In this document: positions 12,301 through 22,564 of the stretch, piece by piece | How the letters are laid out: the number at the start of each line of letters is the position of its first letter | How positions within the stretch are numbered: the first letter of the stretch is position 1 | Origin: Leishmania mexicana MHOM/GT/2001/U1103 | Taxonomy: Eukaryota; Euglenozoa; Kinetoplastea; Trypanosomatida; Trypanosomatidae | Length of the DNA stretch: 64,000 nt | Direction: 5' to 3' | NCBI RefSeq assembly: GCF_000234665.1 | Contig: NC_018312.1 | Location: forward strand, 1,483,791-1,547,790 | Program-made: the position numbers and the translations under genes | The notes under the pieces: generated by a model | Told to the model about the DNA's origin: nothing | Databases searched by the model: none | The model's input: the letters and a program-made list of their open reading frames with translations, nothing else

Positions 12301-12690
12301 ACTGCAGCGCCGATGCCTGTTCTGCACTCGCATTCTCCTTTCGCTGCCGTGTGCGCTTCTTTGGTGTTGACAACCCAGGAAGACTCTCCTTTCGACCTTT
12401 CCACTCCCTTCATCATTTTCCTCTCTCCTCCGAGTCTGTTACATACTACTGTAAAGTCGTGCGCCTTGGAAAGCGAATGTTAACGGGCAACTCACGCGCC
12501 TCCTTCTGCTGCCTAACTTCTCCTCTCCTCCCTACGCCGGCAGGTGAGTGCATCGGCCCCTGGGGAAGGAGGTGGATGCACTGCAGTACATCAGTACCAC
12601 ATCCCCTTGATTCCAGCCCATAAGGATCTCTCTCGCGCGCTATAAGAGGTTGGCGATAGTGGAGTATTCCGTGTGAGGCTGTTGCCTTGA
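6367..12690. other. gene-free region, 6.3 kb
   Basis: No open frame here looks coding; the longest (228 codons at 9241) is dominated by Ser, Leu, Phe and Arg from CT-rich DNA. Pyrimidine-rich blocks on the plus strand (6367-6880, 7530-7760, 8080-8340, 8810-9000, 9150-9760, 10130-10560, 11140-11750, 12030-12450) alternate with purine- or A-rich blocks (6900-7520, 7900-8050, 9990-10130, 10855-11100, 11760-12000). There is a 16-base inverted repeat at 7816-7831 (CTCCTACTTGTAGGAG). No tRNA or rRNA was recognised. Confidence 0.6.
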
Positions 12691-12698
12691 CGCTGCAG

Positions 12699-13320
12699 AT
12701 GAAGAGGTGGGGGGGTGCGCGTGCGCTGAGCTGCGATCGGCTGATTGCGGAAAAGCAGCTGTGCGTGGGCATTCTTATGCATGACCAAGCCCCGCGCGGC
12801 GTCACGTTTGAGGGGCCTCAGACGGATTACGCCAGCTACCGGTGACATCTCATGAGCACCCGAGGAATGGGGAAAAGGCGGGCATCCTGCGCACGTGGGG
12901 ATTCTGACTTGCGGACGGCTCGATCACCATGCGGCTGAGGGAGGGGGTGCAAGTGCCAGAGGAGTGCATCCATCGCCTCGAGGCGATTGTCAGCCGATTC
13001 ACGGAGAGTCGAGCGCGCCCGCTGCCGGGGAGACGAAGCGCATGCGGGCATGGGACGAGCGGCGGCGGGTCGGGGAAGACATGGATGCTGCCGCCTCTGA
13101 GGAGCTCCATCGCGGACCGACACACCCACGGGGGAGGATCCTCGGGCCCTCTTCCGCATCCCCTTCTCCGTGCTCGACACGGGGCATGCACGCACGGAGT
13201 CGCTGCAGAGCGGGCACAGCGTATGCCGGCTCATTCTGGCAGCGGCATCGAAGGCCGGGCGGACGGGTGCACCGCAGGCAGCGGCGCAAGCACCCACAGC
13301 GTCTTCTACGTCGTCCGTCA
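12699..13320 (+). pseudogene. unrecognised coding-like relic or old retroposon
   Basis: GC content rises sharply here compared with the preceding 6 kb. The frame from 12699 reads MKRWGGARALSCDRLIAEKQ and ends at a stop after YASYR (12843). A second frame continues with HEHPRNGEKAGILRTWG, a stop, then TMRLREGVQVPEECIHRLEA through about 13010. The amino-acid make-up is protein-like, but I do not recognise the family. It could be a decayed gene with a frameshift and stops, or a degenerate retroposon. A GSGKT string in a third frame is probably chance. Confidence 0.3.
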
Positions 13321-13930
13321 TCTCCCCTATAATCCATTGCCCTCCCATTCAGCGTCCTCCTCTCTGTCCATCTTTTTCGTCCTCTTGTTTTCTTTGCCAC
13401 CTTTCTTTGAGCGGGCGCACGCGCTGAAGTCTTGACGTTCCCCCTTCTCGTTCACTCGTCCCCTTTCTGCACACCGCTTGGCGAGTGGACTTCCTTCTCT
13501 CCCGCGCTATGCTTTCGTGTTTTGCGCTATGGAAAGCAGCAGAGTGTTAGCTACACAGCACAACGTGGGAAACGGGAGAAGGTAGACGCGAAACAACATC
13601 GAGATGGCACTCATGTGATGCTCTTGTCATTGCTTCTTCGCTGTATGTGTGTGTGTGTGTGCTTCGTTCACGTCGTGGGATGTCTGCGGCAGAGCTGTGA
13701 ATGCGAAGGAGTGCTGCAGCTCGCACCGCCCTCTCCCCACCCACCCCCACCCACTCACTCACTCGCAGAGGCGCGCGCACTGTGGTACCGTCCTCTTTCT
13801 GTATCCTCTCCCTCCGCCTCAGACTCTCCGTCGCTGCAGCTTCGTATCCGGAAAGCCGAGAAGGACGAGTGCAGCCGCTCCGGGCGTTTGCGCTTTAATC
13901 GGCATCATTGCGGTCGAATACCGTGCCGCC
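13321..13930 (+). other. 5' flank of the 13931 tuzin
   Basis: CT-rich intergenic sequence with strong polypyrimidine stretches near 13330-13450 and 13730-13830. It probably contains the trans-splice acceptor for the tuzin. No gene seen. Confidence 0.5.
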
Positions 13931-15520
13931 ATGTTGAGCCGGCCAACGCGTCGCTGCCTGCTCACGGCAGTGTCCTCCGTGCCGAGCACCACTGCCGCCA
14001 CCTCTTTGGGCGGCGTGTCGCATGAGTCGGATGCGTCGGCGGTGAGGCGGTCGACTTTTGTCCGACCAGGGCTGGAGGGGCTGCGCATCGCTGCGTACGC
14101 GCCTACTGAGCCAGGCGTGCCGTCGTCGCGGCGCCGGCTTCCCGTGGCCATTGGTCACGTCGTCTCGCAGCTGTCGTCCCTTGTGTTCGCAGTAGACTTC
14201 GATGAAAGCCCACCACCGCCCTCCGTGTCGCTAGGATCGCGCGTCTACTTGGCCTACGAGCGGGAGGATGTGGACCCGACCTCGCAGCAGGGCGATGGAG
14301 GCGTGGGCGGTGCGCCGAGTCGCGTCTTCCTGGTGGGCGGCCTCGTCGTGCGAGTGAACCCTAATGGCACCTTGAGTGTCCTGCTGGACCACAACAAGGT
14401 GGATCTGGCGGTCCCACCGGAAAAGATAGCTGTGTCGGAGGGCGTGTGCAAATTCCTCAATCACCACAAGTACCTGCGGGTTGTGGAGTGGGTGCGCTCT
14501 GCCGGGCTCTCGGAGACGGACGACGTGGAGAGCACCGCGTGCATCCTGTACCACCGCGGCTGGCGGGCGGAGCGTCTGTACTTGCTCGAGGCTTCTGACA
14601 TCCGCAGCATGGCGCACCTGTCCCAGTGCGCCCGCATGTCGCTCATGGAGAAAGCAGGGTGGCAGCGTGATCACCACCGTCAGATGCGCAACATTCACAG
14701 GGAGCGTGTGAAGGAGCGGGACCGACGGTACATGTCTGCCAAGTACGCCGGCATCCTCTCCGCCAGCGTCGCCTTCTGCGGCGCCTTCTCGCTCTTCGGG
14801 TGGAACTACAGGAACTACCTGACGCACCAGCGCTCCTACCAGATGCGCTTTGCGGTGAAAACGCTCTGCAAGAAGGTGCCTCCAGGAAGCGCAACCACCA
14901 TCGGCGCGCCGCCAGCAGCGACGGATGCGGAGACATCGTCGTCGTCCTCGGCACACCACCTGTCGAAGCACGTTCGCCGGGTAGTGCAAGAGCGATAGAT
15001 TCGACAGGTATTTCACCGACTCGATACAGCGCACCCTCGTGTCGTGGTTATCACCGGGTACTTTGGATGTGGAAAGAGCTCGCTGTGCAGCACTGCCATT
15101 CACGAGGAAGGCATGGCCGGCGTCTTCGTGGATGTGCGCAACAAGGTGGACACACTCCGCGGCATCATCGAGGCGCTCGGCGTGGACTCCGTGGAGGGTG
15201 CATGTCGGATGGCGAAGGCTGCGCGTGGGCAGTAGTTTTCGGCGGGTGTGTGCCCATGGTGTCGCTCCGCTTGGCTGCCGCGCCGGGACTGCTGCATGGG
15301 TCCCGTGCCCGGCGGCGAGCAGGTGCTCGGCTGCACGCAGCACGCGGCCGACGCCGTCACTGGCAACCGCCTCGTCAACATCACTGCAACGAGCGGCAAC
15401 GGTTCGGGCGAGCTGTTTGCCGCGGTGCATCCGCGCCGCGTCCCGGTGGCACGACATGCGAGTCAGCTGCAGGCGACGTGCGGCGACGACCCGGTGCTGC
15501 TGGGTGTAGACGCGCGGTGA
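13931..15520 (+). pseudogene. tuzin-like gene interrupted before its P-loop
   Basis: The ATG at 13931 opens 355 codons ending at TAG 14996-14998. The protein has a central globular part (CILYHRGWRAERLYLLE near residue 205), a KERDRRYMSAKYAG segment and a likely membrane span (about 275-300). After the stop the same frame continues as IRQVFHRLDTAHPRVVVITG, then a Walker A motif GYFGCGKSS (15056-15082) and GVDSVEGACRMA. A second TAG follows at 15233, and the same frame resumes with ELFAAVHPRRVPVARHAS to a TGA at 15518. Leishmania tuzins, as I recall them, are roughly 700 residues with this order. The locus therefore appears to be a tuzin broken by two nonsense codons without net frameshift between the visible parts. 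The N-terminal 355 codons could still be expressed alone. Confidence 0.75.
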
Positions 15521-16761
15521 GCTGTGGTGGCGGTGCCGGGGACCTGTGCGAGCGCGTGCGTGTGAGGGGGTGCATGGGATTGGACACTGATGTAGGGGCG
15601 CTCTCACATGCTGCGCCTCACCCCCTTGCCCTCCTCGCGCGAGCGCGCACATACGTGGCGGCTGCTTCCCCCATCTGCTCCTTGGCTTTCTTCCCCTTTT
15701 CTGTGGTACTGCGTCGGTGCGCTTTCCTTCCGCCTGTGTCCGCCGCGTCTCTCTCTGTGGCCTGCAGCGAACGGGGTGCGCGGTGTTGGCGACTGGCCGC
15801 AGCGGTGGCAGTGCGGTGGGGGTGCCGCATGTGAGGGCCGCGACGAAGGCGGTGTGTGTGTGGGTGTGTGCTGCTGCTGTTTCCTCTCGCGTTGCGGTCA
15901 TGGATGTGTGCTCTGCTCTCTGGGCCCATGCAGGGGCGGCGCGGAGTGGGCGGTGAGCCAGCCCTTCTGCACGCAGACAGAGGCTCCTTCCGCCGGTGCC
16001 GTTTCTGCAGACGCCTCTCCAAAGGCCTGCCCCGGGTGCTCCTACGGCAACGCGAAGAGGCGCAACAGGAAACACCAGGCGATACGCTCTGCAACGGCGG
16101 CTCTTTGTACTGTCCCTCTCTCGTCCCTCGTCCTCGCTGAGGACTCGCGGACTGTTTCCGGTGCGAGACGACTGCACGGCGCCGCAGACGCGGCACAGGC
16201 GGGGTCAGCGATGTGGGAGGGAGGCCGACAGGCAAAGGGCGTTGGAGGGGGAGGGGCAGGGCTTGCCCGGAGGGTAGCTGGCAATGCCCCCTGTCCTCCC
16301 CGCTTGGCCCCCTTCTCTTGCGCTTCGGTGTCTTGCCCGCTGCCGTTGCGGCATGGCTCGCATCCACCGGCCCCCTCTCCTGATGTTTGCGTGCATGCCA
16401 GCAGATGGCCCATGTGCTCCCGCTGTGCGCGGTCCGCAGTGCCACTTGCCTGTCTCTTCACCACTGCCTCCCCCACACTTCTCGCCCCGTGTCTCCCTCG
16501 TTTCGCTCCCGCTCACGTCTCGCATCCCCCCTCTCAAAACGGACACGCACGAACCAATGCAAAACAACACCATGCGCGTGCACACGCAACAACACCAGAC
16601 ATCCCTTTGCCAAGACTCGACTCTCTTTCGCTCTCACACCCCTCCGCCGCTCGCCCCCGCCCCCCTCCTCGCCGGCTCCGTCGCACCGCCTCCACCCCCT
16701 TTGCCACTCCCTCTCCTGTCCATCACCGCCTCACCTTTTTGTCTGCTACGTCTTTGCGAAG
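15521..16761 (+). other. tuzin-amastin intergenic and amastin copy 2 5' flank
   Basis: No gene. From about 16330 the sequence parallels the flank before amastin copies 3 and 4 (CACCGGCCCCCTCTCC, GCATGCCA, TCACCACT, CACACTTCTCG). It ends in a long CT tract up to 16755. Confidence 0.6.
16760..16761 (+). promoter_or_regulatory. only candidate trans-splice acceptor for amastin copy 2
   Basis: Between 16614 and 16759 there is no AG. After the long pyrimidine tract, the first AG is the one directly abutting the ATG at 16762. Confidence 0.5.
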
Positions 16762-17415
16762 ATGCGTCACCATCTCGGCGTTCTGATCTACGTGATCCTC
16801 CAGTTCCTCGCGCTTTTCTTTGTGCTGTTGGGCACGCCGCTGGACATGTTCCGCGAGTCAAAGGATGGGATCTTCGGCGGCAGAGGTTGCGTGACGTTAT
16901 GGGGGTTGCAAAAGAATTGCATGACCACAGAATACATCATGCATTCGGATCTGCTGTGGAAGAATTGTCCGAAGCGCCACAAACTGTTCCTCTTTGCTGA
17001 GGTGTTTGTTATCGTCTCTATCTTCGTGTACGCCTTGGCGTTCCTCTTCGGTTTCACTTTGCTGTGGTGCTGCTCTGCCTTTCGCTGGGTGTGCGTGACT
17101 CTCAACGTCATCGGCATCGGCACCTTGTGCGTTGTCTGGGTGATGATGCTGAAGGCCTACCACATGAACAGTGGCGCAGGTTGTCTTGTTCTAGACCAGC
17201 TCTTTCACTTTGGTATCGGCTTCACTCTCTTGTTGGTGGCCTGGGTGCTGGATATCCTCGCCATCTTCTTCTTGCTGCTGCCATTAGAGGCCAAGAAGAA
17301 TAGTGGGAGTACAAAGACGGACGAGATGGACGAGACGGACAAGACGGACGAAGGGCAGACGTCGTGCGAAGGAGACGCCCCGCATGAAGACGGTAAATAC
17401 GTAGAACAGGAGTAG
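16762..17415 (+). CDS. amastin surface protein (copy 2)
   Basis: A 217-residue amastin. It starts MRHHLGVLIYVILQF, with hydrophobic spans near 5-27, 76-102, 108-131 and 148-175. The signature is complete: C43-VTLWGLQKN-C53. The C-terminal tail (178-217) is hydrophilic, with a short Thr-Asp-Glu repeat (TDEMDETDKTDE), distinct from the Glu-rich tail of copy 1 and the QDAKQQ-type tail of copies 3 and 4. The start follows a pure pyrimidine tract, and the open frame upstream to 16387 is CT-rich leader. The interrupted tuzin lies 1.2 kb upstream and a SIDER-like repeat 1.8 kb downstream. Expected at the cell surface; function in host-cell survival is known only for the family. Confidence 0.93.
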   Translation: MRHHLGVLIYVILQFLALFFVLLGTPLDMFRESKDGIFGGRGCVTLWGLQKNCMTTEYIMHSDLLWKNCPKRHKLFLFAEVFVIVSIFVYALAFLFGFTLLWCCSAFRWVCVTLNVIGIGTLCVVWVMMLKAYHMNSGAGCLVLDQLFHFGIGFTLLLVAWVLDILAIFFLLLPLEAKKNSGSTKTDEMDETDKTDEGQTSCEGDAPHEDGKYVEQE

Positions 17416-19202
17416 GCAGTGAAAAGCGGAAGGAGGCGGAGGGCGATGCTGATAGCTGTGCGGGTTGTCCGCGAAGACGCCCTCGTGGCGGTGCCGGCGG
17501 TGCTCGTGCCAGCGCGGGAGAGGGAGCGGAGGCTGCGGACTCTCATGTCTGCCTGTCGCTGCCTTCTCGTGCGTTCTGGAGGAGGTGCATGCGTGCACCC
17601 ACACCGTGCCGCAGACACGCGGAGGAGCCGCGCGCGCTGTTTTTGTCCCCGCGTCTGTTTTCGCTCTGTTTGCTCGCACTGTTCTCGGTGCGCGTGCGCT
17701 TCTTCCCGAGGGATTTCCCCCTTGTCACGCGTTACTGTGGTGTATGGGCGTGTCTGCTGCCCTGCTCACGGCAGAACGACGCGTGGCCACGAAGTCGAAT
17801 TTGTTTCCACGGGCTCTCCCCGGTGTGTCTCTTTCAGCGTGTCTCTTTTCGTGGTTTGGTGCTTTCTTCACTGTTTCTTTTTCATCGGTACCGCGATCTG
17901 CGCTATGTGGTGAGCAACGCCCGCTTGGTGCCGACAAGCCCGTCCGTGCCCCCTTCCTCCCTCTCTGCCCGTCGCCGTCACTAGCTCCTCGACACCGCCA
18001 TCCCCTCCCTTCCCGCTCACCCGACGCACCTTCGCGAAGTGAAGAGGCAAAGGACGAAGCGAGATGCCGACACGGCCGCCGCAGGCCGGAGAATGAGCGA
18101 GGGGAGGGGGGGAAGAGCGAGGAGAGCGGCCGAAAGGGGGATGGGGGAGGCCGACGCCCTCGCGCGAAGGATGGGAAACGCAGCGCCACGCCGCATCGGT
18201 CACCCGCCTCCGCCGCACATCCCGTCCATACCCCATGGCCGAGATGGCGCGTCTTTCTGGTGTTTCTGCCTCGCTCCCCCTTTGGCCCCCGTCGCTGCCT
18301 CTCCTCCCTCACACACGCCTCATGGACTACTTGAACGGAGAGGGGCGAGGAGGGGGGGGGTGCGAGGCGTCACAGGGGGTGGCTGCTGGGGGCGTGGTAG
18401 GAATGCGGCAAGCCGATGCGCAAGCGCGTCGGGAAGGAAGCGGGCAGCGGCTGTGCGCACTTGCTCCTCCTCTTTCTGTGCTCCTCATGCACGGCACGTG
18501 TGTGCGCGCACACCAGCAGGCACGCAGGTGCACACGAGGACACCCCCACCGTGTACGGGTGTGTGGGGTCGGGGGAGGCAGCGGAGGGGAGGGAAAGGCC
18601 GACTGAGGAAGACAATTGAGCACAGCCTCGACCCCCCTCTGCCGTCGTGGTTTTCTTTTCTCGTTTGTGTTGTGTGCAGCTTGCTGCGTCGCGTTTTCGT
18701 TTTCTTTGCTGTTTTCATTGTTTTCTGTTTCTCTTGGCTTTCTTCTCTCGTTTCTCCGCAGAAAATCCGTATGGACTCGTGGGTGCGTGTGCCTCTCTGC
18801 CTTCTCTCTCTTGTTGCTGTTGTGCATTGCTGCCCTTGTTTCTGTTTCGCGCTGTGTGGAGGCGACAGGCTGGCGGAGAGGATGAGAAACGGAGCGAGAG
18901 GCGACAGCAGTACAGCGGGACAGGGGAAAGAAGCGTGTGCAGCGACAACAGCACAGGCACGCCGGCACAGGAAGGTGTGAAATCGAACGACGACGTACGG
19001 GGCGGATAGAGTCGGTGCGCAAACATAAGGAATGCGGAAGGGAGACAGGGCTGCATTTCTGTTGTTCTTCGCGACTCGAGTCCGTCCGTGCCTGTGTGCC
19101 TGTGCCTGCGCTCCTTGTGTCCCTTGACCTCTCCGCCTCTCCCGCGGTTTTTCTGTGCTTGTTTCTTCATTGTTTCATTGACAATACCGAATTCTCCAGA
19201 TT
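17416..19202 (+). other. amastin copy 2 3' flank
   Basis: No gene. Mixed GC-rich sequence with T-rich stretches at 18650-18840. Segments recur in the flanks of copies 1, 3 and 4, such as the AAGCxxAGAATGxGCGAGGG-like region near 18090 and 24800. Probable 3' UTR. Confidence 0.5.
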
Positions 19203-19620
19203 CTACTTCGGAGAGTCTCCACACCACTTTACGGGGTGTCGCGGCTTGCAGAGACTGCGGGAGAGGCACGGCAGACAGGCAAGTGTACAGGGTGTCAGAG
19301 GACCCTGGCCTGCATCTGGCCTGCTCCCTCGCTGCACTCGCCCGGCATGCCCCCTTGACCACCACCTCCTGTTGCCTCCACGACAGACGCGACCGCCTCC
19401 GCCCTCGAGCAGGACGCTGGGCGCGGCTCTCTTGGATCAAGGCATGCGGACCACCCGTGTGCGTGTGTCGCCGATCGTGCGGCATGCGTGCGAGGAAGGA
19501 ACGAGCAAGGGCAAGAGGAGCCCGTTGGACGCATGGTCCGAGTTCACGGCAGACTGCTCGTCCTGGACGACTCGGGTGCAGCCGCAGTGCGACAGAGGCG
19601 TGTGAGCTGTGGTTGAAGGC
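19203..19620 (+). repeat. SIDER-like repeat, family A copy 2
   Basis: Homologous to 4630-5050 and 25450-25870: GGGTGTCGCGGCTTGCAG, GGGTGTCAGAGGACCCTGGC, CTCGCCCGGCATGCCC, CCGCCCTCGAGCAGGACGC and GTCCTGGACGACTCGG in that order. An A-rich stretch (AAAAAGATAATAAAAAGG, about 19714-19732) lies shortly downstream, reminiscent of a retroposon tail. It lies in the amastin copy 2 3' flank. Confidence 0.55.
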
Positions 19621-20368
19621 TTATATTTGCCCACTTGTCGGTGGCAGAGTGGCCGGGTGACAACGCAAGGAAATCCTTCATTGCTTCTGACAGGCAAGCG
19701 AGACTGGGAACCAAAAAGATAATAAAAAGGGGGGGATACACACCCGCGTACAAAACAGCAAAACACCTCACGCTTTGTTTCCCTCTCCCCCGACCGCGCC
19801 CTGCTGCCCTCGCTTGCAAGGGCCGAGCGCGTGCGTGGGTCTTTATTTCCCCCTTCCTATTTCTGTTGAATGCTTTTCATTTTATTCGCACTAGGTGCTC
19901 CTGCGCGCGCTTGTTTTGATGAACTCTCGCTTTCGCTCTCCGATTCGCTGACCCCGACAGCGTCAGTGCCGCCGTCGCCACCCCCACCCTTGTCCGAGAG
20001 GAGGGGAGGGGGGAGTGCCGAGCCCCTTGCCGCTGCCAAATGGTAGGGCTGTGCCATGCGCGTGCGCATGTGTGCGTTCTCGTATGTCGGTGCATATACA
20101 TGCACACACATGTATGTGTGTGCGTGCCCGCCTGGAGCCTATGCGTGTGCGCGGCTTCCGGCAGCGCAGCTCCTTGTTGTATTCATGCCTTTTCATCTGC
20201 CCCTGTCCTCGCTGCTGCCCCTTCGCGCACGCCTGCATGGGCGCTTCTCGGAGAGCCACGGTGGTGGCGAGCTAGCACCCCGGAAGTGAACGCCGGCACC
20301 CGCACACCACAACGAGGAACTCGCATGCGCACCTAAATGTGTGCAGTCTCTTATGTTGGCGAAACGCA
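19621..20368 (+). other. spacer with tuzin 5' flank
   Basis: No gene. From 19960 the sequence resembles 26150-26400: GACAGCGTCA, CCGAGAGGAGGGG and TGCATAxACATGCACACACA-type alternation. It is the recurrent region preceding tuzin loci. Confidence 0.5.
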
Positions 20369-21608
20369 GTACTGAGAGGCATCGCCGGCATCTGTCTGTG
20401 CGCGGCACGTGGCAGCGGCTGTGGTGCTGCTACTGCTGCGTGTGGTGGTGCTGCGCCCGCATCGCGCGAGGTCTCATGTTTTTCTGATTGCACGCCCGCC
20501 TCGCGTGCTTGTTGTGACGGGGCACCTTCCGCGTTGTTGCGCCCCGGGGAGCGCAGCCAGTGGACCTACGGCCGGGCCGGGCCTCCACCGCCTACGAAAG
20601 AGCTGTGGGACAGCCTGGAGGGCCTGCTGATGGGTGTGCGCCCCACGAACCCGACAGCTGCATTCGAGGTCCGCCCCGCCGCGCTCGGGGGAGCCGCATC
20701 GCCAAGGTGTCGGAGACGGCGTGCAGGGTGAGGATCTTCTGGGCTGGCAAGAGGTGCGGCGCGGGTGTGCTCCGCCGTGGCGCCGCCGCTGCGGTGCGGT
20801 CGGGCATGCGTGTGAGGAGCGCCATCGCCAGCTGGAACGGCAATGCGACGTGGTGCCCGGTGCTGGGCACTGGCGAAGCGGGGCTGGGTGCGCTGCTGCG
20901 TGCGCGACCCGCGCGGCGTCGAGGCGGTCGCGCTCATCCTCTTCAGCCGCTGCTGGTGGGTGTAGCGGATGTGACGACTGGAGCAGGTGGATGTGTGGGA
21001 AGCTGTGCTTGTGTCGGAGCTGGAGCGGGACGGCGTTGGCGAGAAGGCGCAGCGGGAGCGCGACCGCCGCGAGGTGATTCGCATGCTGCGCTGCGGAGGA
21101 GTGGCGGGGAGGAGCTTTCACCATGCCGTGGCCATGTACGAGGGCGCCATCAGCTGCATTGCCGGCGTGTCTGTGGCGTGTTGCGTCTTCACGACGCGCC
21201 TGCGCGCGTACCGGCGGCAGCAGCGGGGCCATCGACTCACGACAGCCCTCGATGCCGTCCCGAGGGCCGCCCGATCATCGAAGGGCGAGGGTGCGCTGGT
21301 GCCGGTGGTGCGGTGGCATCCCTGCAGCGCGGTGCTGGAGAAGCGGGTGCGGCTCGCGCACGGCGGCGTCCGCGGCACGCAGTGCAGGCTTCGCAGCGTC
21401 GCCAGGGCGCTCGGCGTGGACTCCGTGGAGGGTGCATGTCGGATGGCGAAGGCTGCGCGTGGGCAGTAGTTTTCGGCGGGTGTGTGCCCATGGTGTCGCT
21501 CCGCTTGGCTGCCGCGCCGGGACTGCTGCATGGGTCCCGTGCCCGGCGGCGAGCAGGTGCTCGGCTGCACGCAGCACGCGGCCGACGCCGTCACTGGCAA
21601 CCGCCTCG
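20369..21608 (+). pseudogene. tuzin pseudogene B (no start, P-loop part missing, runs into gap)
   Basis: Where the copy at 21855 has GCAATGCTGAGC, this one has GCAGTACTGAGA, so the start ATG is lost. LRGIAGICLCAARGSG follows, then KVSETACRVRIFWAGKRC in another frame (about 20703), RDPRGVEAVALILFSR with a stop near 20971, and a long frame from about 20987 to 21469. That frame contains VSELERDGVGEKAQRERDRR, YEGAISCIAGVSV and SVARALGVDSVEGACRMA. The GYFGCGKSS region seen in the 13931 tuzin is absent, implying an internal deletion. The last 200 bases (21408-21608) are identical to 15173-15373, including the TAG, and end at the gap. Confidence 0.7.
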
Positions 21609-21708
21609 NNNNNNNNNNNNNNNNNNNNNNNNNNNNNNNNNNNNNNNNNNNNNNNNNNNNNNNNNNNNNNNNNNNNNNNNNNNNNNNNNNNNNNNNNNNN
21701 NNNNNNNN
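21609..21708. other. assembly gap (100 N)
   Basis: Placeholder gap between tuzin B and the first copy of the 4.7-kb tandem unit. By comparison with 25400-26400, the missing sequence likely includes the end of tuzin B, possibly further array material and a tuzin 5' flank. Confidence 0.95.
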
Positions 21709-21854
21709 CCTTCTCTCCCCCTGTACGCACGTGTGTGCGGGTCGCCTGCGTCGCTTCTCCTCGCTCGCTGCCTCGTGCACTGCACACGCGCACACACTCA
21801 GGCACGCCAATGCCCACATAAAGGTACGCGCTCTCGCACACTCAGCTGAGCGCA

Positions 21855-22564
21855 ATGCTGAGCGGCATCGCCGGCATCCGTCTGTGCGCGGTGCGTGGGA
21901 CAGGCGGCGCCGCTGCTGCTGCCCGTAGCTCTGGTGCGGCTGCGTCCGCGTCCCCCAACGCCCCCACGCGCCCGGGCGCCTCACCGGCAAGATGTCGGAG
22001 ACGGCGCACCGGGTGAGGACCTTGCGGGCGGGCGGGAGGGGCCACGCCGGTGTGCTCCGTCGTGGCGACGCCGTGGTGAAGCGCAGTGCGACCTGCACGC
22101 TGCCCATGGACGCTGACGAGGTGGAGCTCTCTGTGGGGGCCCGCGCGCACGACCCGCACGACCCGCGCGACGCCGAGGCCATCGCGCTGATCCTGCTTAG
22201 CCGCGGCTGGCGGGTGGAGCGGCTGCGACTGCTGGGGGAGGCGGGCCTCTCGCCGTGTGTGTTTGCGTCGAAGCTGGAGCGGGGCAGCACTAGCGAGAGG
22301 GCGCAGCGGGTGAGGGAGGGGAGTCTTCGCCGTGCCCTGGCCCAGCACAAGGGCACCACGAGCTGCATCTCCGGCGTGTCTGCGGTCCGTGACGTCTTCA
22401 CGACGAACCGCCGCGACGTCTGCGTGCGTCCCGTGCGCGGCCGCGACCAGGCGTTCGCCTACGCGCAGCACACGGTGTGGGCCCCGTCCGCCCCAGCCGC
22501 CCCATCGACATCATCGGAACGAGCCGCAGCGCCGTGGAGGACACTGCGTCGCACGGTCCCGTGA
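21855..22564 (+). pseudogene. tuzin fragment C, internally deleted (unit 1)
   Basis: MLSGIAGIRLCAVRGTGG starts at 21855 but runs out of frame after about 53 codons. A one-base shift leads into PGRLTGKMSETAHRVRTL, and an ATG at 21992 opens 190 codons. This frame carries the tuzin segments DPRDAEAIALILLSRGW and SERAQRVREGSLRRALAQHK. It then jumps from FTTNRRDVCV straight to GRDQAFAYAQHTV, which belongs near the C-terminus, so the P-loop NTPase part is missing. It is nearly identical in units 2 and 3. It may be a dead gene or a short expressed derivative. Confidence 0.65.

Noticed and set aside
13060..13090. GSGKTWM string resembling a P-loop or kinesin motif
   Set aside because: The surrounding residues do not fit kinesin or another NTPase, and the string lies in a different frame from the coding-like segments.
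14281..16177. Minus-strand open frame of 648 codons (14231-16177)
   Set aside because: It is the antisense of the tuzin locus and CT-rich spacer; composition is Arg/His/Ala-rich without domains.
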